DNA of 64,000 nucleotides from Bacteroides neonati (GCF_000499785.1 NZ_HG726024.1:151276-215275); one strand, 5' to 3'; numbered from the stretch's first letter, positions 53,401 to 62,815 are shown. The notes: generated by a model not told the origin, from the sequence alone. Numbers and translations: made by a program.

Positions 53401-54784
53401 CCTGTTGTCCTGGCAAAAGCGCATGATTTAACAATTCCAACTTGATACCATCAATGTTATTTTCCATATCAAAATAAGGAAAATGAACTTCAGCACCTTG
53501 AAGTTGCACTCTAATTCTTACGGATGCTGTTCCGGCAGGTATAGGTGCATTATTACCATCTCTCCCATTCCAATATGCACTATTTGCTCCAGCTACTGCA
53601 GTGCCATACAAATGTCTGGTTGCGAAAGCGGGCGAGCCCTTACTTTCTATTGTAATTGTATAAGCCCCTTGCGACTCGGTATTGAATTTAATATAGCCCC
53701 CTTTGGTACTAACTTGTCCTTCGGTATCGTCTGCTCCTTGAATTTTGACATTCAAAACCTGGGGTTCAATGACGTCATTTTTCAGCCATGTTGTCCCTCC
53801 TGGAACAGCTCCATTGACTAATTTATTTTTTGGCAAATCTTCACTCGGTAGTGTGTAAAACATTTTATGAGTGATATTCTGCGCATTATCTTGTCCGGTA
53901 GGATCCCACACCTGTTTATTCGTTACGGCATTATCAATCGTAGTTAAACTTTTATAGAGTGGCGTATAATCAACTGTACCATTGTTTTGTTTACCTTTCA
54001 CAAATCCATTGTTGTTTACAAAAAACGAAAATACGATGCCGTTGTTGCCATTGTTATCTACCTTGTATGTATAGCCATCCTTCGTTAAAACATACATCTT
54101 ACCGTAAAACCCTCCAGCAGTAGAAGTAGCAGCTAATATACCCATATTCAACATATTGGCATATACACGTCCTGGAATAAAGCTTGTTCCAGCATTATTG
54201 ATAACCGTAACATCCCAAGCTGCGATGTAGCTACTTTCGGTACCTTCTATATTCCAACTGCTCCAAGCCCCATCAGCACTACCGTCTCTAGACGCATTTG
54301 AGAAAGTTGAAGTAACGTTAGTGCGTGGCAAGAATTCCACCTTGTGAATCCCTTCTTTTTGCACGGTATAATAAACTGGCGTGTACCTGTTCGAAGTATT
54401 GTCGCTTGCAGATAGTTTAGGTCCGGCTAATTCCTGACTTCTGTTTTCAATACGCCCCACGGTTCCTCGTGCGGGTGTAACATCAGCATTAGTCGGATCA
54501 TAAAGTTTAAGCGCAGTATTCGTTCCCCACTCGCTCGATGCAATGGCTATCTTCTCACCAACCTTTGCATATACGTAGTGTGTGCCACGACTGGCGTAAG
54601 GCAATGATCTCGAAACAGGGTTGCTATTTGATAATAAGTATGAACGATAACCCTTCACCCCCGAAGGATACAAATCTTTCGACCCATCCGCCCACACATT
54701 CGTTACCATCAACAACCCTGCAACCAGCAACAAAGCCGTTACTAAACGAGTGTATATCTTATTTCTTTTCTTTGTATTGTTCAT
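50468..54784 (-). CDS. Large secreted DUF11-domain protein, candidate fimbrial tip adhesin
   Basis: 1438 aa with a signal peptide (TRLVTALLLVAGLLMVTNVW). A long beta-rich N-terminal half follows, then an isopeptide/DUF11-like domain (IVKTANPEKEVKIGETVTFT and LTVKNNGPHAAIGVVVTDTV, about residues 740-850), preceded by a related repeat (LKITELIADKGSIQIGDDIT). The last ~80 residues resemble a C-terminal sorting/secretion-type beta domain (AKGVYMIRLQNAGLNDVRRV). It is in the fimbrial operon after two fimbrillin-like genes, the place where tip proteins are found in Mfa loci. Tip adhesin is my inference. Confidence 0.7.
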   Translation of the reverse strand: MNNTKKRNKIYTRLVTALLLVAGLLMVTNVWADGSKDLYPSGVKGYRSYLLSNSNPVSRSLPYASRGTHYVYAKVGEKIAIASSEWGTNTALKLYDPTNADVTPARGTVGRIENRSQELAGPKLSASDNTSNRYTPVYYTVQKEGIHKVEFLPRTNVTSTFSNASRDGSADGAWSSWNIEGTESSYIAAWDVTVINNAGTSFIPGRVYANMLNMGILAATSTAGGFYGKMYVLTKDGYTYKVDNNGNNGIVFSFFVNNNGFVKGKQNNGTVDYTPLYKSLTTIDNAVTNKQVWDPTGQDNAQNITHKMFYTLPSEDLPKNKLVNGAVPGGTTWLKNDVIEPQVLNVKIQGADDTEGQVSTKGGYIKFNTESQGAYTITIESKGSPAFATRHLYGTAVAGANSAYWNGRDGNNAPIPAGTASVRIRVQLQGAEVHFPYFDMENNIDGIKLELLNHALLPGQQVTASDIVYWNDVDIPDASNGVKSNPQNNSHLPASLGGVGSLGLSSAGLNGQTANGHKWGGGGFIGTFGDTESMDTWTFIKGEEKTIDTEVNIKSADLKITELIADKGSIQIGDDITYTVKAKNGEPNDGGCPIDGAPFSFILPPGFVPAEGFTPVFAGNNCGTQSVALTYNATTRTYSSALNLPNGCEITYTFKAKVTDQSDPDNTKATATIMRPKDVTDPDATNTSDPEKPKAPTGVIDIVNYYYPPTDPFFEVKYNGKEGVSNNIKDRPVILERRSDLAIVKTANPEKEVKIGETVTFTLTVKNNGPHAAIGVVVTDTVPAGYTLGVINNSGVAAGNVITWTIGNLANGGSVVLTFKATVKNLGPYLNTAWVKGDVVDPDLTNNKSSINPVLSTNYWIGGVVGKENDWAEKENWTASRVPDNKEDIEFATEANNPTVGGKLSSGPAKKDLHLDTDRNIGDLINKSDKNLIVTLENELVIHGKVHTDNTGGIVVQADPADTKAAGTLIFDKPGDNSNVDATVQFYSKAYECKDCGFYRNSWQYFGAPVKSAEFPYTDVAGTEKVNKWTEPYNGNKWQPVSSALDAFKGYQITNSSTTQPTGVYNFTGKLFVGNATVALTKTNAVNYAGANLVGNSYTAAIPINATVMMFPTGFDQTVYLFNTGTRDEWRKLNGNTVGGYRSGQYLSVPVHLGGQNNFPDRIPSTHAFMILATEGSASSLSGNLEIKYSELTKNTKVKLGDGSTDIVTRSVSKGPEATTTESIASLIVDVIGDECADRLWIFSNQSSTHGFDNGWDGRKMLEENIAQLFVAASDSSKLQVATVPAINKVVLGFIPEMDGKYTLDFAPSAHLKGMDIYLHDTKTGTTHRVSKEQSYSFDAKRGDAVNRFSVSYAANNSVLSEDEVLIDVNATNEGEISIVNGSSNTCTALVSDGSGKLLQRIEVKGKSESVIKDIAKGVYMIRLQNAGLNDVRRVVVK

Positions 54785-54793
54785 AATGTATAT

Positions 54794-55735
54794 CTATTTT
54801 TCAACATCATATTGATACCAATGGTTGCGTTCTATCTTAGCAGGTAGGTGTAACTTGTACACTTCGGGGCCAAACTCCGGTGGAGGCAGAGGGCCGCTAC
54901 CATTGTAAGGCAGTTCTATCTCTATGGTCGTTCCTGCATGGTCTCTTTCGTTTAAGTAAGTAACTACTTTCAGAGAAGTTGCTTTTCCACTTTCTAATGT
55001 ATAGGATGATACAGCATCATTCCAATTCACCCAATTGGCACTGCTAACCAAATCGTTGGTTTTAGTAGCTGGTTTCAACACATACGTATTTTTATCAAAG
55101 TTCGTGAGCTTGTATCTATATTGAGCTACACCTGTAACTGTAGGAACAGATTGGTGAGCAGCAGTAAGCTTCATGTTTATTTCTAATTTGGCCAGTGCAC
55201 GCTTCAATGGCACTGCGTTCAACACTGCCGAAGTAATAAAATTGTGCGTTGCACTGCCCGACATCAATATGGGGGTTTTCAATGTGGCAGACCAAGGCGT
55301 GGCAGTCGTCTCCATAGCTCCTTGCAGTCCTGCAAGCGTGGTTATTCCACCAAGCGTTGCCTTCAATGTGTTTGAAACGTTAGCCACCACATACACTTGT
55401 CGCGTACCCGCTTCGGCTTGTGTCATGCTTAGTTTCACTTTTTTGTTAGCCGACTCCCATGTGCCGCCGGTGAATGCAGCAGCATCAATAGTATACTTCA
55501 CCGCATTGGCACCATTGCTATCAAACAAGAAGAGGTATAGGTTGTCTATCCGTTGCTCGTCGGTAGTGCCCACGTCTGTTGTGGCGCGTGCAGTCGTTAT
55601 GTTGCTCAAATAGTTGTCTATTCGAAAGGAGATCTCCACCTGTTGATCCGGAATGACCACCTCCTCTTCCTTTGAACATGCTGCAAAAAGCAAGCTCAAC
55701 GTTAGCGCAAGCGAGATATAGCTTATTTTTCTCAT
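54794..55735 (-). CDS. Fimbrillin-like lipoprotein (minor fimbrial subunit)
   Basis: A lipoprotein signal (ISLALTLSLLFAACSKEEEV) and the FimA/Mfa fold pattern: EISFRIDNYLSNITTARATT, IDNLYLFLFDSNGANAVKYT, then VKLSMTQAEAGTRQVYVVAN and ALAKLEINMKL. The mature protein would begin after processing at an Arg near residue 50. It is probably a minor or tip-proximal subunit. The spacing to the downstream DUF11 gene is 9 bp. Confidence 0.78.
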   Translation of the reverse strand: MRKISYISLALTLSLLFAACSKEEEVVIPDQQVEISFRIDNYLSNITTARATTDVGTTDEQRIDNLYLFLFDSNGANAVKYTIDAAAFTGGTWESANKKVKLSMTQAEAGTRQVYVVANVSNTLKATLGGITTLAGLQGAMETTATPWSATLKTPILMSGSATHNFITSAVLNAVPLKRALAKLEINMKLTAAHQSVPTVTGVAQYRYKLTNFDKNTYVLKPATKTNDLVSSANWVNWNDAVSSYTLESGKATSLKVVTYLNERDHAGTTIEIELPYNGSGPLPPPEFGPEVYKLHLPAKIERNHWYQYDVEK

Positions 55736-55789
55736 ATTGTTGTCTTTAAGCGTCTAATCGATGATTCGTTTAATCGGTTAATCGTTCTC

Positions 55790-57100
55790 TTATTTCTTGA
55801 ATGTTTTAACTAACTCGCCGTTAAACCATACCTGCAAATAATCTCCACTGCCTACTGTTGGCACGGGGTTTAATGTATATGTATCAGATGAAGCATCTGG
55901 AGTTAATATTTCAAAGCTCTTTTCTGCTGTACCATCGGCGAACTTAAACGCTCCAACGGTTTTCAACACTACCTTGTGAGGAGCACAAGCATCAATGGTG
56001 TTTCTGATAACAACTTTCCCATCCTCGCCCACTTCCACATTATATCCATACCCCATGTAGAGCGAATTGCGCACCACTGTCCAAGGGTCTATGGTGTAAT
56101 CAATCTCTATGTTTTGTAAGTTCTTCACTGTATATACATAGCGACGGTTGCGGAAGATTTGCCAATCGGGCTTAGTAGTCTCTTCGCCACGCGCAAACTT
56201 CAAGTAGTTGCCACCTGCTATCGCTCCTTCGTGCGTAATGATTGGAACTTCGTAGGTGGTTCCATTCGTTGTTTCAATCACAAAGTAGTTGATGGGCTTG
56301 TGATCGCCTGCCCCCCAAGCAGGGGTATTCATCAATGCCTCGGGCATGTAGTAGAAATAGCTGTTGCCCACTTTCTTCATGGGGTTGCCATTGGCTTCTG
56401 CATAAAAAGTAGGAGTAGAGGAAATATTGTTTGGCGAATGTAAGCTAAATTGACGATAAGCATTCTTGTAGTAGATACTCTTCACGCCAAACGTTACGGC
56501 TGAACCCTCTAGGTCTACTTGTAGTTGTGCCACTGCACGACGAAGCAATACTCTTTCTTCATTATCTGGTTTAAAAGGAGTTGGATTATCAATGCGTCCA
56601 CCCTCCGTTATCGTTTGGTTGGTATAGACCCTCGACATGGGGAAACCTTTTGTTTCAGTTGCTTTAAGATATAGGGCTGTGTCCAAATCTCTGAACAGCT
56701 TCAAGTAGGTATCCATTTCCGTTCGGGTTTTAATACCCGTTAAACCTCCTAAAGGCATATTGGCCACGAAATAGAAATCTCTCTGTCCGGGTGTCAGCTT
56801 CACCACAAATGTTTTATTGGTTTCCGATATCGGAATGTTATTATCGATGTATGAGCCGATCAATGCACCCGTGTTCGAGTCAAAGACCAGCATCATCATA
56901 TCGTGTACCCTGTCTTCAAAGTCAATCTTATCTTCGTTGATCGACTCCGTTCCATTGCTATGCGCAGCACGCGTCACCGATAGATAGACAGCAGGTTTTG
57001 AGTCTTCCTCATCCGTTTGTTCGTCAGTCAGCTTGCCGCATGATGCCAATAAAAGCAGTGTTGCGATAAGGGTTGTATATATCCAATTGATTTTATTCAT
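55790..57100 (-). CDS. Fimbrillin-like lipoprotein
   Basis: A lipobox (LLLASCGKL) is followed by a Mfa-like two-domain protein: RVHDMMMLVFDSNTGALIGS, then VVKLTPGQRDFYFVANMPLG and RAVAQLQVDLEGS. The C-terminal domain has IEIDYTIDPWTVV, often found as the donor-strand region in fimbrillins. Its start lies 8 bp after the Mfa2 stop. Likely a minor fimbrial component. The exact family number cannot be given from sequence alone. Confidence 0.75.
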   Translation of the reverse strand: MNKINWIYTTLIATLLLLASCGKLTDEQTDEEDSKPAVYLSVTRAAHSNGTESINEDKIDFEDRVHDMMMLVFDSNTGALIGSYIDNNIPISETNKTFVVKLTPGQRDFYFVANMPLGGLTGIKTRTEMDTYLKLFRDLDTALYLKATETKGFPMSRVYTNQTITEGGRIDNPTPFKPDNEERVLLRRAVAQLQVDLEGSAVTFGVKSIYYKNAYRQFSLHSPNNISSTPTFYAEANGNPMKKVGNSYFYYMPEALMNTPAWGAGDHKPINYFVIETTNGTTYEVPIITHEGAIAGGNYLKFARGEETTKPDWQIFRNRRYVYTVKNLQNIEIDYTIDPWTVVRNSLYMGYGYNVEVGEDGKVVIRNTIDACAPHKVVLKTVGAFKFADGTAEKSFEILTPDASSDTYTLNPVPTVGSGDYLQVWFNGELVKTFKK

Positions 57101-57108
57101 ATTGTTCT

Positions 57109-58092
57109 TTATAAATCCGTGTCATAACTATGCACCATCCAGTTATTCACGTATATCATGCAGCTAAAGTGTGTCCAACACTCCACGCAGTAGTCTTTGA
57201 TCACAAACTTGATGGTAAAGTCATTCTCACAATTCATATTGACTCCGCCTGCAACAGCTTTAAGTAGCAAGGCAGCAATCAAGTCACCATCAAACACAGT
57301 CTCTACTTTGTCCTTTGTTTGGTAGGTCACCTTTAGGTTGTTATGATGTCCCGTCACCAAATCGAGCATGGAGAAGCTCCACGATCCACTATGGTCTGTA
57401 AATTCAGTCTTTAGCGAGGGGTATGTTAGCACAGGGGTATTGTAAGGCATAGAGCCATCTACGTTGAGCGTACCGTTTGCCGATGAAATCTCTACCTTTA
57501 AATTCTCGGGTGTGTACTCTTTCATTGTCAGTTTATCAAACTCAATAAGTACATTTATTCTGTTGGTAAGCTCTTTCATATTTATAGCCGTATGCTTGTA
57601 AAGCGTTCCAACTTCAGCCGGGTTGGGCAGGTGCACCATTGGGCTTTCACCTTGCCACAATTGATTGGCAGCAGATAGAACAGCGGCCATTCCTTGCGAG
57701 GAATTGAGCGTTATCATCACATCTTTCTTAGTCATCTCGCCAATCACAAACCTTTGTTTAACAAAGTTGTCGTTTATTCCGGCCCATGCCACAAAGGTAT
57801 AGTTACCATTGCTCACCGGCACCAATAGCTCGTAATCGCGGCTAAGCGTTACGTTTGCTTCGGAAACAGCTGCTGCCAGCTTGTTGTTTTCATCGAATGC
57901 GAAAACCCAAACCGATGCCGCTTCACCAATAAATGAAGAATCGTTCTCACAAGGCGTCATTGAATAGAATTTCACATATACACCTTGAGGACAATCTTCC
58001 AATTTATCATTGATCAAAGAGTCGCAACTCCATAAAATTGTTCCCAACGCGAACATTATCGTTATCAATATCTTGTTTTTTAAATTCATCAC
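57109..58092 (-). CDS. FimB/Mfa2-family fimbrial anchor
   Basis: Lipobox TILWSC, then LEDCPQGVYVKFYSMTPCEN, the hallmark N-terminal motif of FimB/Mfa2 anchors, followed by ASVWVFAFDENNKLA and FVAWAGINDNFV. The C-terminal part has paired cysteines (DYCVECWTHFSCMIY). Mfa2 proteins anchor and limit the length of fimbriae on the outer membrane. The gene lies after mfa1 and the 58191-58224 dyad. Confidence 0.88.
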   Translation of the reverse strand: MMNLKNKILITIMFALGTILWSCDSLINDKLEDCPQGVYVKFYSMTPCENDSSFIGEAASVWVFAFDENNKLAAAVSEANVTLSRDYELLVPVSNGNYTFVAWAGINDNFVKQRFVIGEMTKKDVMITLNSSQGMAAVLSAANQLWQGESPMVHLPNPAEVGTLYKHTAINMKELTNRINVLIEFDKLTMKEYTPENLKVEISSANGTLNVDGSMPYNTPVLTYPSLKTEFTDHSGSWSFSMLDLVTGHHNNLKVTYQTKDKVETVFDGDLIAALLLKAVAGGVNMNCENDFTIKFVIKDYCVECWTHFSCMIYVNNWMVHSYDTDL

Positions 58093-58190
58093 TTCTGATT
58101 TTATGTGGTTTAATCGGTTATTCGCCTAATCTTAATTGTTGTCTGCTCGTGTAATCGATTAGACAGTTAATCGTTTATCCTTTTAAAAGA

Positions 58191-58224
58191 TCCCTAGAGG
58201 AAGAGAAATTGCTTCCTCTAGGGA
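58191..58224 (-). terminator. Strong dyad between mfa1 and mfa2 (attenuator)
   Basis: Perfect 13-bp arms TCCCTAGAGGAAG (58191-58203) and CTTCCTCTAGGGA (58212-58224), then TCTTTTAAAAGG on the - strand. It lies just past the mfa1 stop. Partial termination here would give much more major fimbrillin mRNA than anchor and minor subunits. Confidence 0.65.
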
Positions 58225-58240
58225 GTAAATTGATATTTTG

Positions 58241-59842
58241 TTACAAATCAATAGTGTAAGAATGAACCTTCCAAGGTAATATCTTCACATCGACACTCAT
58301 CCAAGTCTCATCCGGAGTCAATGGATCAGTTGGATCGATTGGGTTGACAGGCTCTCCAGGATTTTTTGGTTTTGGGTCTGGGTTATTCGGAATTTCTTTA
58401 TCAGGATCTTCTGGGAACAGTGGATTCCAGTTAGTTCCAAGAGATGCGAATCCTGTAATATGGATATGATAGATATTATTGCGAATAACTGGAGAGTTAA
58501 GCCATTTCTTTTGATTAACATTATCAGGATTTACCCAAGCATAATACAAGACTTTACCGCCAACATATTTAGCCACTTTTTGACCTGCTACACCCTTTTT
58601 TTCAGGATTAAGTGCGTTCAAATAAGATGTATAGAATTTACCATTAGAGACACCATAGAAAAAAGTACCATCAGCATTACCACTAAAACTATCTGCATAA
58701 ACTTTAGGAGCAAACTTTGCTCTTACCATCACATAGGCAGTGTTACCTTTTTTGTATTTAGATGTAGCAACATCAACACTAGGTTGGTGCGTAGTTGGAA
58801 GAATAAATTTACCCGCTAAACTCGCCTTACCAATAATACCAGCATTTCCATCATCTAGAGTACCATTGTTAGGATTGTCTTGACCAGCTAAGGAGGTACC
58901 ACCAAAACCTGGTGCAGCAACATAATGTTCAAATAGACCAGAGTAGTCGTATTTAGCAGTAGTACCAGCAGTACCAGCAAAACCAGGAGCCCAATAGTCT
59001 GCATCTTTAGTTGGCACCCAGCTATAGTAAGGAGTTTCCCATGTATCTTTTCTTTGAACATATAGAGAGTTCCCCCCTTGAGCTAACACCCAAGCAGGAT
59101 TAGAAATGGTTCCAATTACTTCGCCTTTTGTATCTCTCAGGTCCTTGGTAAAGTCTTTAGCAATAGTTACAATAACACGAGCAACTGATCTTTCAACCGC
59201 AACACTGGCGCGATTCTTCTTATCTGCAATAGTTCCAATCACCGTAACATTCTCTACAACAGCCAGTTCAAATGGTTTAAGATTAGTCATAACGATTTCG
59301 TCAGAACCATCTTTCACTTCAGCAATCTTTGAAGCAGAAGTAGAAACAGATTGAGATTCAGCTGAATTTTCAAGTAGTAATGCAGCTTCATATGAAGCTT
59401 TAAAGTCAGTTGCATTAGCCAGTTTTAACGAGTTCGCAATTTTATCATTCTCATTTACTACCACATATACAGTTTTAACACCCGCAGTTGTCTTAATAGC
59501 TGCCGCTTCTGTGGGTAAAAGATCAATATTTTTACCATCTGGACTAACTAGATACTTATAGTCGGTAGAAACATCAAATAGATATTTTGTAACTTTAGCA
59601 TCTTCAATCACATAGATAGTAACAGTTTTAATCTTGTCTTTACCTTCCCACTCCCCAATAGGATTGTTATCTCCTGACAAAGCTCTTACACCAGCCTCTT
59701 GAGCTGTCATAGATAACGATACACTTACATGCGTATTCGCTTTCCCACCTTCTGATTGATCTGCATCAATCTCGTCATTGCTACAGGCCGCCAATCCGCA
59801 GACCATGGCCCCCATAAATAATAATTTTTTAATAAATTTCAT
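58241..59842 (-). CDS. mfa1: Mfa1-type major fimbrillin (533 aa)
   Basis: A lipoprotein signal (MKFIKKLLFMGAMVCGLAAC) and the Mfa1 pattern: HVSVSLSMTAQE, VRALSGDNN (a likely Arg processing site), KTVTIYVIEDAKVTKYLFDV, then PFELAVVENVTVIG, SVAVERSVARVIVTIAKDFT. It ends WKVHSYTIDL, the usual C-terminal strand used in polymerisation. Length is normal. It precedes the strong dyad at 58191 and should be the main shaft subunit. Confidence 0.88.
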   Translation of the reverse strand: MKFIKKLLFMGAMVCGLAACSNDEIDADQSEGGKANTHVSVSLSMTAQEAGVRALSGDNNPIGEWEGKDKIKTVTIYVIEDAKVTKYLFDVSTDYKYLVSPDGKNIDLLPTEAAAIKTTAGVKTVYVVVNENDKIANSLKLANATDFKASYEAALLLENSAESQSVSTSASKIAEVKDGSDEIVMTNLKPFELAVVENVTVIGTIADKKNRASVAVERSVARVIVTIAKDFTKDLRDTKGEVIGTISNPAWVLAQGGNSLYVQRKDTWETPYYSWVPTKDADYWAPGFAGTAGTTAKYDYSGLFEHYVAAPGFGGTSLAGQDNPNNGTLDDGNAGIIGKASLAGKFILPTTHQPSVDVATSKYKKGNTAYVMVRAKFAPKVYADSFSGNADGTFFYGVSNGKFYTSYLNALNPEKKGVAGQKVAKYVGGKVLYYAWVNPDNVNQKKWLNSPVIRNNIYHIHITGFASLGTNWNPLFPEDPDKEIPNNPDPKPKNPGEPVNPIDPTDPLTPDETWMSVDVKILPWKVHSYTIDL

Positions 59843-59901
59843 TTCGTAGTTGTTTAATGATTAAATAATAATTCTAGTTTATAATTTGTTTAAGCTTTTG
59901 T

Positions 59902-61350
59902 TCACTCCTCCATAAACAGTTTCAACTGTTTGCTGTTGTGAATGCTCTGTGGGTTGTTGCGCTCTGCCGCCATCTTCAGGTAGCGAGTAGCTTGCGCCAC
60001 ATCGCCCATTCGAGCGTATGCTACACCCAGGTTGTTCCATGCTTGTGGGTCATCTTTCAGTCGCTCTAGGCGTTTGATGGCTCTGGCATAGTTGCCTGCT
60101 TCAATCTCTGCCGACGAGGAGTTGATGATGGCAATGGGTTCGTTGGGATACAGATGCACGGCAATATCATACACCTCTTTAGACTGTTCGCTTTGCGGAT
60201 CGTAAGACTGTGCCACTAGGAACATCTCATTCAAATTGAGCAGTCGTGGGTTGGTTTTGATGATCTCACGGGCTTCGGCTACATTAAATGGACGCACCTC
60301 ATAGGCAATGATGTATTCTGTTCTACGCAACGCAGGATAATATTGCTCTGACAGGGCTTTATAGGTTACCCCACCGTCGAGCTTCATAATTTCAGCATCG
60401 CGCGCATCGGGGTTTTTCACCCTGTCGATGATGGACAGTAGTTCGCTCTTCTTTTCAAGATTCGATTGGGCTATTTTCTCTCTGAGCAGGTTCCAATCTT
60501 CGCCATGACCCTCTACGGTGAACAGCGAGCGAGAGATGCCATGATTCACAGCCAAGTAGTTGGCAAAGGCGTTGGCGCGGTTTTTAGACAGCGTTAAATT
60601 GTGCTGCACACTTGCTTCGGGCGATGCGTATCCATTCACAGCAAACTCCGTGATTTTGAGATCGCCATTCTTTTTCACCTCACTAATCACTTTGTCTACT
60701 TGAGCCAATTCGCTTGCGTTGTTTTTGTATTCGCGCATCATGGCATACTTGTCCACCACAAAGTTCAACGTAGCCGTGTGTCGGTCACTTCTGGTTTTTA
60801 CTTCCGCTTCGGGTGTGAGGTATATCAGCTGATAGTTGGGTTGAAAAGGAGGCGTAACCTCGAGTAGCGCCAGTTCGTTTTGCAACACGCCACACTCGGC
60901 ACAACCGGTCACCGATTCGCGCAACAGTAATTCGGCATCGTCCATCCAGCCATCTGCAGGTAGCGAATGTTTGTAATTGATCGATTGTTGCGTCTTGTTT
61001 CTGCGCGCCACCACCTCGTACACATGGTCTCCATAAGGAGTTGCTTTTTTGTCGAGCGACATTTCGCGTCTATATACCTTGTTTCTATTGGCACCATTGA
61101 TGACCACGGTGGGAAGCTCCAACACTCTTTTTTTGTCTTTTGATATCAACACGGGTGTTAGCTCAAGCGAATGTTTCGACGCCATCTTCATATCGCTCAC
61201 ATCGATATCCATAGATACCTTCACCGCCTCTTTGCTTCGCTTGATGGAAGCATTTTTAAAGTGGATCTGGCTCAGATAAGACTCGCTGTTCGCAAAGAGC
61301 TGCGATACCGAAAAAAGTAAAACGGTAAGTATGTATAATTTTGTTTTCAT
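59902..61350 (-). CDS. DUF3868/OmpA-like protein with TPR C-terminus
   Basis: Signal peptide (YILTVLLFSVSQLFANSESY), an N-terminal DUF3868 region (KEAVKVSMDIDVSDMKMASK), a central OmpA-like domain (FAVNGYASPEASVQHNLTLS, then KNRANAFANYLAVNHGI) and TPR-like C-terminal helices (AIKRLERLKDDPQAWNNLGV, then AYARMGDVAQATRYLKMA). Such proteins are always near Mfa loci in Bacteroidales and are thought to help anchor or assemble fimbriae. Second gene of the operon. Confidence 0.85.
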   Translation of the reverse strand: MKTKLYILTVLLFSVSQLFANSESYLSQIHFKNASIKRSKEAVKVSMDIDVSDMKMASKHSLELTPVLISKDKKRVLELPTVVINGANRNKVYRREMSLDKKATPYGDHVYEVVARRNKTQQSINYKHSLPADGWMDDAELLLRESVTGCAECGVLQNELALLEVTPPFQPNYQLIYLTPEAEVKTRSDRHTATLNFVVDKYAMMREYKNNASELAQVDKVISEVKKNGDLKITEFAVNGYASPEASVQHNLTLSKNRANAFANYLAVNHGISRSLFTVEGHGEDWNLLREKIAQSNLEKKSELLSIIDRVKNPDARDAEIMKLDGGVTYKALSEQYYPALRRTEYIIAYEVRPFNVAEAREIIKTNPRLLNLNEMFLVAQSYDPQSEQSKEVYDIAVHLYPNEPIAIINSSSAEIEAGNYARAIKRLERLKDDPQAWNNLGVAYARMGDVAQATRYLKMAAERNNPQSIHNSKQLKLFMEE

Positions 61351-61367
61351 TGTACTTCTTTCCTCAA

Positions 61368-61949
61368 CTATTTAATGATGTAAATAAGAGATACTGCAGC
61401 TTTGGTGATGCCCCAGTAATTGGTTTTTCCTTCGCCTATTTTTGTTCCGCAGTTTGCACAAGGGTATTTGTCGTAGTGAATGCGCGCATAACCACCACCA
61501 ATACTTGTCTCCAGGTTCCAGCGGTTGCCAAGCATCCATTGGTAGCCATAACTCAAGCCACCACCATAGAGGTATCCTTCGTATCGATTCTCTTTCAACA
61601 CATCGAGACGCCCTATGGGGATGTCCCAATTGCCTACATTAAACTGAGCTCCATGAGCGTGCAGGCCAATGAAGTGTCCGTTGAAAATGTCGCAAAACCA
61701 GTAGCGCAGTTCGGGCTGAACCAGCCAATGCTTGGCTTTCTTGTTGTCGTCAAAAGTCCATAGGTTGAATCCGCCGCCTGCTTCTAGCGTGAATTTCTTA
61801 CTCAGCCCAAACTCCAGGGCAATGTTTGGCGATGCTGCCGCACCCCAATAGGCTAGATTCGTTTTGACTGCAACTTTTTGTGCGTGTACCGTTTGCGTCG
61901 GTACCCAAATTGCCATCAGCATCAATGAAATTGTTATAATCTTTCTCAT
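61368..61949 (-). CDS. DUF3575-family outer-membrane beta-barrel protein
   Basis: Signal peptide (MRKIITISLMLMAIWVPTQT) followed by DUF3575 strands: AVKTNLAYWGAAASPNIALE, GLSKKFTLEAGGGFNLWTFD, then LVQPELRYWFCDIFNGHFIG and LSYGYQWMLGNRWNLETSIG. It is a small outer-membrane barrel that regularly opens Mfa operons. First gene of the operon; its ATG is about 170 bp from the promoter at 62117. Confidence 0.88.
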   Translation of the reverse strand: MRKIITISLMLMAIWVPTQTVHAQKVAVKTNLAYWGAAASPNIALEFGLSKKFTLEAGGGFNLWTFDDNKKAKHWLVQPELRYWFCDIFNGHFIGLHAHGAQFNVGNWDIPIGRLDVLKENRYEGYLYGGGLSYGYQWMLGNRWNLETSIGGGYARIHYDKYPCANCGTKIGEGKTNYWGITKAAVSLIYIIK

Positions 61950-62815
61950 TATATAATTTGAAGTGTGTTTTGATTATTAAATCTTATTTTTTATTTTTAA
62001 TACTCCAGCTGTCGATTTTGCGTTGTTATTACCATTTAGTTGTTTTGTGTGTTCATGAATTTAAATAAACGCATCGGTTGATACAACACAGGTTTTCTTT
62101 TATTGTATAAAACATTCAAAGGTAAAAAAAAGATTAGACGAATAGCAGAAATTTCACTCTCGAAGGATATCACATAGATATCACATATTTCTTAATCGCT
62201 GATTGTAAGCAGGTAACAGAATGTTAAAAAGAGCTGTTTAAGAGCGAACAATCGAAAATTAGACATCGATAATCTGAAAGAAGAGGCTATATAAGCAACA
62301 GAACTAAGCCCAAAGAGCAGTAAAGTTTCATCTAATAGGGCTAAAATGGATGAAGTTGACAAACGCATAAGTATCTTTGGAAGGCCGAGCACATAACCAA
62401 ACCCAAAGAAGGCGAAAAGAAGAGAGAACCACAAGAAGAAAACAGCACAAAAAACCAATTAAACAATTGCATATCAATATGATACACCAATATATTCGGG
62501 CGTATACAAGTTCATTTTTCTTTGTTTACTAAAGTGCTATTTTAAAGGTGTGTTAAGTGCATACTCTTGGTGGTAAAACTAGCGTAATTATTCCTATTAA
62601 AAGTACCTATTTTTGCATAAAAGAAGCAGTAAAAGGAGTAAAGCGATTAACAATGTTAAAATAAAGATAAAAAAGGAACATGACAACAAATAAAAAAACG
62701 AAAGAATCTAACGCAGGTTGAAGTTACTTTTATTATCTTTGTCACTAAGCGAGCACGGGTATACTTATCAGTTTGAATCTGGTATACCTTTTATTAATAC
62801 CTTAATCTGCTTATT
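61950..62815. promoter_or_regulatory. Divergent intergenic region of fimbrial operon and TPR gene
   Basis: On the - strand, TACCTTTG (62117-62124) is a perfect -7 box for the fimbrial operon, with a leader of about 165 nt. On the + strand, TATCTTTG (62734-62741) is a perfect -7 box 75 bp before the TPR gene start. The region is AT-rich. An 88-codon hydrophobic - strand frame (62192-62458) has no support. I saw no flanking inverted repeats of the kind expected for an invertible promoter. Confidence 0.5.

Noticed and set aside
62192..62458. 88-codon hydrophobic frame on the - strand
   Set aside because: AT-rich intergenic DNA, low-complexity hydrophobic sequence, no recognisable family, and it would lie in the leader side of two divergent promoters.
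61950..62815. Invertible promoter for the fimbrial operon
   Set aside because: No pair of inverted repeats bracketing the -7 box was found by eye.
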